Of a stretch of 24,112 nucleotides of DNA, positions 22,332 to 24,112 are shown in pieces. Under the pieces are notes generated by a model. That model made no database searches, was not told the origin of the DNA, and saw nothing but the letters and a program-made list of their open reading frames with translations. The DNA lies in IMG/VR virus record IMGVR_UViG_3300021962_000640, positions 1 to 24,112 of that record, one strand, 5' to 3'. The translations under genes and the position numbers were made by a program. Source of the DNA: a virus. How positions within the stretch are numbered: position 1 is the first letter of the stretch; each line of letters begins with the position of its first letter.

Positions 22332-23443
22332 AATTATTAAAATTAACCAAACAGGAAGTTGCAAAACTTCAAAAGCAATATAAATTTGGGTCTGATTTAT
22401 CCAAGCAAGATGTAGTGGTGAAAATATTCAACCCTTATGGTAGAGGGAGATGGTATTTGGTAAATCAAGACCCTGATGACCCTGATTACATTTGGGCGAT
22501 TGTAGATTTGGGTATGGGTCCTGAGGTTGGCTCAGTGAGTTTTAGCGAATTGCAAAACTTTCGAATGCCTGTATATGGATATAAATTCCCGTTGGAAAAG
22601 GACAGATTTACACAGCGAAATGCTGTCGAAGTTTTTGAAGGATTACAGCGCGGGAATTATTTTGCAGATGGTGGAGAAATCAAAGTGAAAGTTGCCGAAA
22701 AAGACATTTACAACAAAAATCATTACAAAGGTATCTTTCAAGATTCGGACAAAGATGGTGTTCCTGACATTGATGATGCGCAACCTAAAAATGCGAAATT
22801 ACAGGGAGAGGTTGAAGAGTTGAAGTTCTCTCAAGTTTTTGATAGGCTTATCAAAACCAAAAAGTCTTTGGACAAAATTATGAGGGCGGCTATTTCAAAA
22901 CTTAAGGTTATTTCCCCTGTAGGAAGTACTATTTATGCGCGAACCAAAACGCCTTATTCCATAATTAACAAATTGATTAACAAGAAATCTACGAGCCTTG
23001 AAAGAAGCAAATTGGGAGATGTAGAAGGTTTGACAGACTTAATTGGAACCACCGTGGTTGTGAAAAATTTGGATGATATTAATATGGTTTCTAAGAAGTT
23101 GGATGATGGAGCATTAGGCGAAATTTTGGAGAAAAAAGATTATTATAAAAATCCAAAAGCGGGTTATCGTGCAATTCATTACATCACTATTTTTGAGGGC
23201 GTTGCTATTGAAGTTCAATTAAAAACTTACCGTCAAAAAGAAATAAATGAGGCTTCGCACGAACCTTACAAGTATGAAAATCTTGAAGCGGAGCGTTTAT
23301 TGTATTTGACTAATTTGGCAAATGAAGCGGATATGGGAAATCTAAAAGCCCAAATAGAAATTGACAAAATTTTCCTTGATAAAAAAGCCTTAAAGCAATC
23401 TTTATACAAAGACAAAGTCAGAGGAAATAAATTACCTTCGTAA
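22328..23443 (+). CDS. DUF2958 - RelA/SpoT-type nucleotide synthetase fusion
   Basis: This is a 371-residue protein. Residues 1-105 match DUF2958 (VVVKIFNPYGRGRWYLV, VGSVSFSELQNFR, PLEKDRF), common on plasmids and conjugative elements. A FADGGEI linker (about 112) and a DSDKDGVPDIDDAQP calcium-loop-like segment (about 139-153) follow. Residues about 175-315 are a RelA/SpoT synthetase domain: R205-x-K207-x-x-Y210-S211-x-x-x-K215, D237-L-I-G, K-D271-Y...P-K-x-G-Y280-R-x-I-H284, and E295-V-Q-L-K-T. These align with the RelSeq residues R241, K243, K251, D264, Y308 and E323, so the site looks competent. No HD hydrolase domain is present. Expected reaction: pyrophosphate transfer from ATP to GDP/GTP, or toxic variants (adenosine nucleotides, tRNA). 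Starts within the preceding stop. Confidence 0.8.
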   Translation: MKLLKLTKQEVAKLQKQYKFGSDLSKQDVVVKIFNPYGRGRWYLVNQDPDDPDYIWAIVDLGMGPEVGSVSFSELQNFRMPVYGYKFPLEKDRFTQRNAVEVFEGLQRGNYFADGGEIKVKVAEKDIYNKNHYKGIFQDSDKDGVPDIDDAQPKNAKLQGEVEELKFSQVFDRLIKTKKSLDKIMRAAISKLKVISPVGSTIYARTKTPYSIINKLINKKSTSLERSKLGDVEGLTDLIGTTVVVKNLDDINMVSKKLDDGALGEILEKKDYYKNPKAGYRAIHYITIFEGVAIEVQLKTYRQKEINEASHEPYKYENLEAERLLYLTNLANEADMGNLKAQIEIDKIFLDKKALKQSLYKDKVRGNKLPS

Positions 23444-23457
23444 TAAAATTTACACAT

Positions 23458-23889
23458 ATGAAAAATATAACCACTATCCTAAAGGAGAAAAATGTGAAAG
23501 TCGACACTTTGCCCGACAACATTCAAAGTGCAATTGAAAATTCAATGAACCTTTTCGAGGACATTCAAACTTTAGAAGACACGTTGACTGAAGAGTCTAC
23601 AGATGAAGAAAAAGCAGAATTCACCGAATTGAAGCAAACCCACGAAGATTTTAACGAACAGATTCTTGGGGCAATTGACAATTTTCAAGAAGAACTTGAA
23701 GCAAAGAAAAAAGCACAAAATAATGTAAGTCCTGCGCCATCGCCTGCGCCTGAACCAAAACCTGCAACGCCTCCACCATCAAATCCTGAACCGAAAAAAA
23801 AAGGAATTGGATTTGGTACTTTTATTATCGGAGCAGCAGTTTTGATTGTAACCGCAGGTGCTGTTAATATGATGAGAAATAAGAACTAA
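23458..23889 (+). CDS. Acidic coiled-coil protein with C-terminal membrane anchor
   Basis: This is a 143-residue protein. Residues 1-90 are acidic and helical (LFEDIQTLEDTLTEESTDEE, AIDNFQEELEAKKKAQN), a likely coiled coil. Residues 93-113 are a Pro/Ala/Glu linker (SPAPSPAPEPKPATPPPSNP), and 119-138 are one hydrophobic segment (FGTFIIGAAVLIVTAGAVNM) followed by RNKN. The layout is a tail-anchored protein with a large cytoplasmic coil. No family is recognised. It lies 14 bp after the synthetase fusion, and its stop overlaps the next ATG. Confidence 0.75.
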   Translation: MKNITTILKEKNVKVDTLPDNIQSAIENSMNLFEDIQTLEDTLTEESTDEEKAEFTELKQTHEDFNEQILGAIDNFQEELEAKKKAQNNVSPAPSPAPEPKPATPPPSNPEPKKKGIGFGTFIIGAAVLIVTAGAVNMMRNKN

Positions 23890-24098
23890 TGGAAAAAATA
23901 CCCCAACACTACTTTGCATTTAATCCACAGTCTGTCCGTTGGATGGATATGGTGTTTGTTGCACCTATTATGATTTATGCAGGTGTGAAGGGAGATTTTA
24001 AACCGTATGTTAAATTTTCACTCATCGCGATTGGCTCTTTGACTTTTCTTTACAACGGCATTAATTATGTAACCAATTTGCAAAACGAAGAAAAATGA
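23889..24098 (+). CDS. Small two-TM membrane protein (69 aa)
   Basis: This is a 69-residue protein with two hydrophobic segments, about 19-33 (MDMVFVAPIMIYAGV) and 42-60 (VKFSLIAIGSLTFLYNGINYV), joined by a KGDFKPY turn and ending in a short charged tail. It overlaps the preceding gene by one base and the following gene by ATGA. It is probably a membrane partner of its neighbour; a holin-like function cannot be excluded. No family recognised. Confidence 0.7.
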   Translation: MEKIPQHYFAFNPQSVRWMDMVFVAPIMIYAGVKGDFKPYVKFSLIAIGSLTFLYNGINYVTNLQNEEK

Positions 24099-24112
24099 GT
24101 TACCGTATTACA
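24095..24112 (+). CDS. Start of next operon gene, truncated by window edge
   Basis: The ATG at 24095 overlaps the TGA of the preceding gene (ATGA), as at several other junctions here. Only MSYRIT is visible, so nothing can be said about function. It shows that the operon continues to the right. Confidence 0.5.

Noticed and set aside
21921-22364. Minus-strand frame of 147 codons, Phe/Ile/Thr-rich
   Set aside because: It is a shadow of the lysine/asparagine-rich C-terminus of the 1190-aa protein; its composition is typical of reverse-complement frames.
1-24112. tRNA, rRNA, insertion sequence or integration site
   Set aside because: No cloverleaf-like gene, no conserved rRNA segment, no transposase motif and no terminal inverted repeats with target duplication were seen by eye.

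Overview
The window is AT-rich and gene-dense, and its signals point to a mobile element or phage of a Bacteroidota host. Candidate promoters match the Bacteroidota type (TTTG or ATTG, 19-20 bp, then a TAnnTTTG-like box), Shine-Dalgarno sites are weak or absent, and genes are packed with ATGA or TAATG overlaps. A phage replisome-organiser domain, an orphan DNA methyltransferase, two glycosyltransferases and very large multi-domain 'polyvalent'-type proteins favour a phage, probably a large one, over a plasmid or conjugative element. No capsid, tail, terminase, relaxase, integrase, rRNA or tRNA gene is visible. Element identity is therefore an inference.

Layout. (1) Bases 1-659 hold the 5' part of a minus-strand gene that runs off the left end. 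(2) 660-1030 is a divergent control region with two promoters and two identically spaced TTACA-N9-TGTAA dyads. (3) 1031-3485 is a cluster of small regulatory and replication genes: a small zinc-ribbon protein, a membrane-anchored HTH protein, a Cro-like HTH protein, a replisome organiser, and an overlapping partner gene. (4) 3487-7457 carries a GT2-like glycosyltransferase, three small unknown proteins, a beta-class DNA methyltransferase, a GT-B glycosyltransferase and a tiny membrane protein. (5) 7450-7824 is a second control region: three hairpins, a 35-residue minus-strand membrane peptide and a cluster of ATCAAT repeats. (6) 7825-8211 is a small basic DUF5824-like protein. (7) From a good promoter at 8230-8260, one operon runs to the right end and beyond.

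The operon from 8268 is the remarkable part. It encodes, in order: an 842-aa protein with duplicated winged helices and a probable ADP-ribosyltransferase-like C-terminus; a protein with a long Gly-Ser-Gln tract; a MoxR/CobS-like AAA+ ATPase; a 550-aa partner with a probable degenerate VWA domain; a small unknown; a 1036-aa protein with about seven winged-helix modules; a 1190-aa protein with DUF5661-like and ParB-like modules; a DUF2958-(p)ppGpp synthetase fusion; and two small membrane proteins. Three of these proteins share a recurrent [FYML]-A-x-G-G-[KE] motif at domain junctions (about 15 copies).

Working model (inference): this is a module of multi-domain effector and DNA-associated proteins, assembled or remodelled by the AAA+/VWA-like pair and perhaps cut at the GG motifs. 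Its candidate activities are nucleotide second-messenger synthesis, ADP-ribosylation and DNA binding, which would fit host takeover or protection of incoming DNA.
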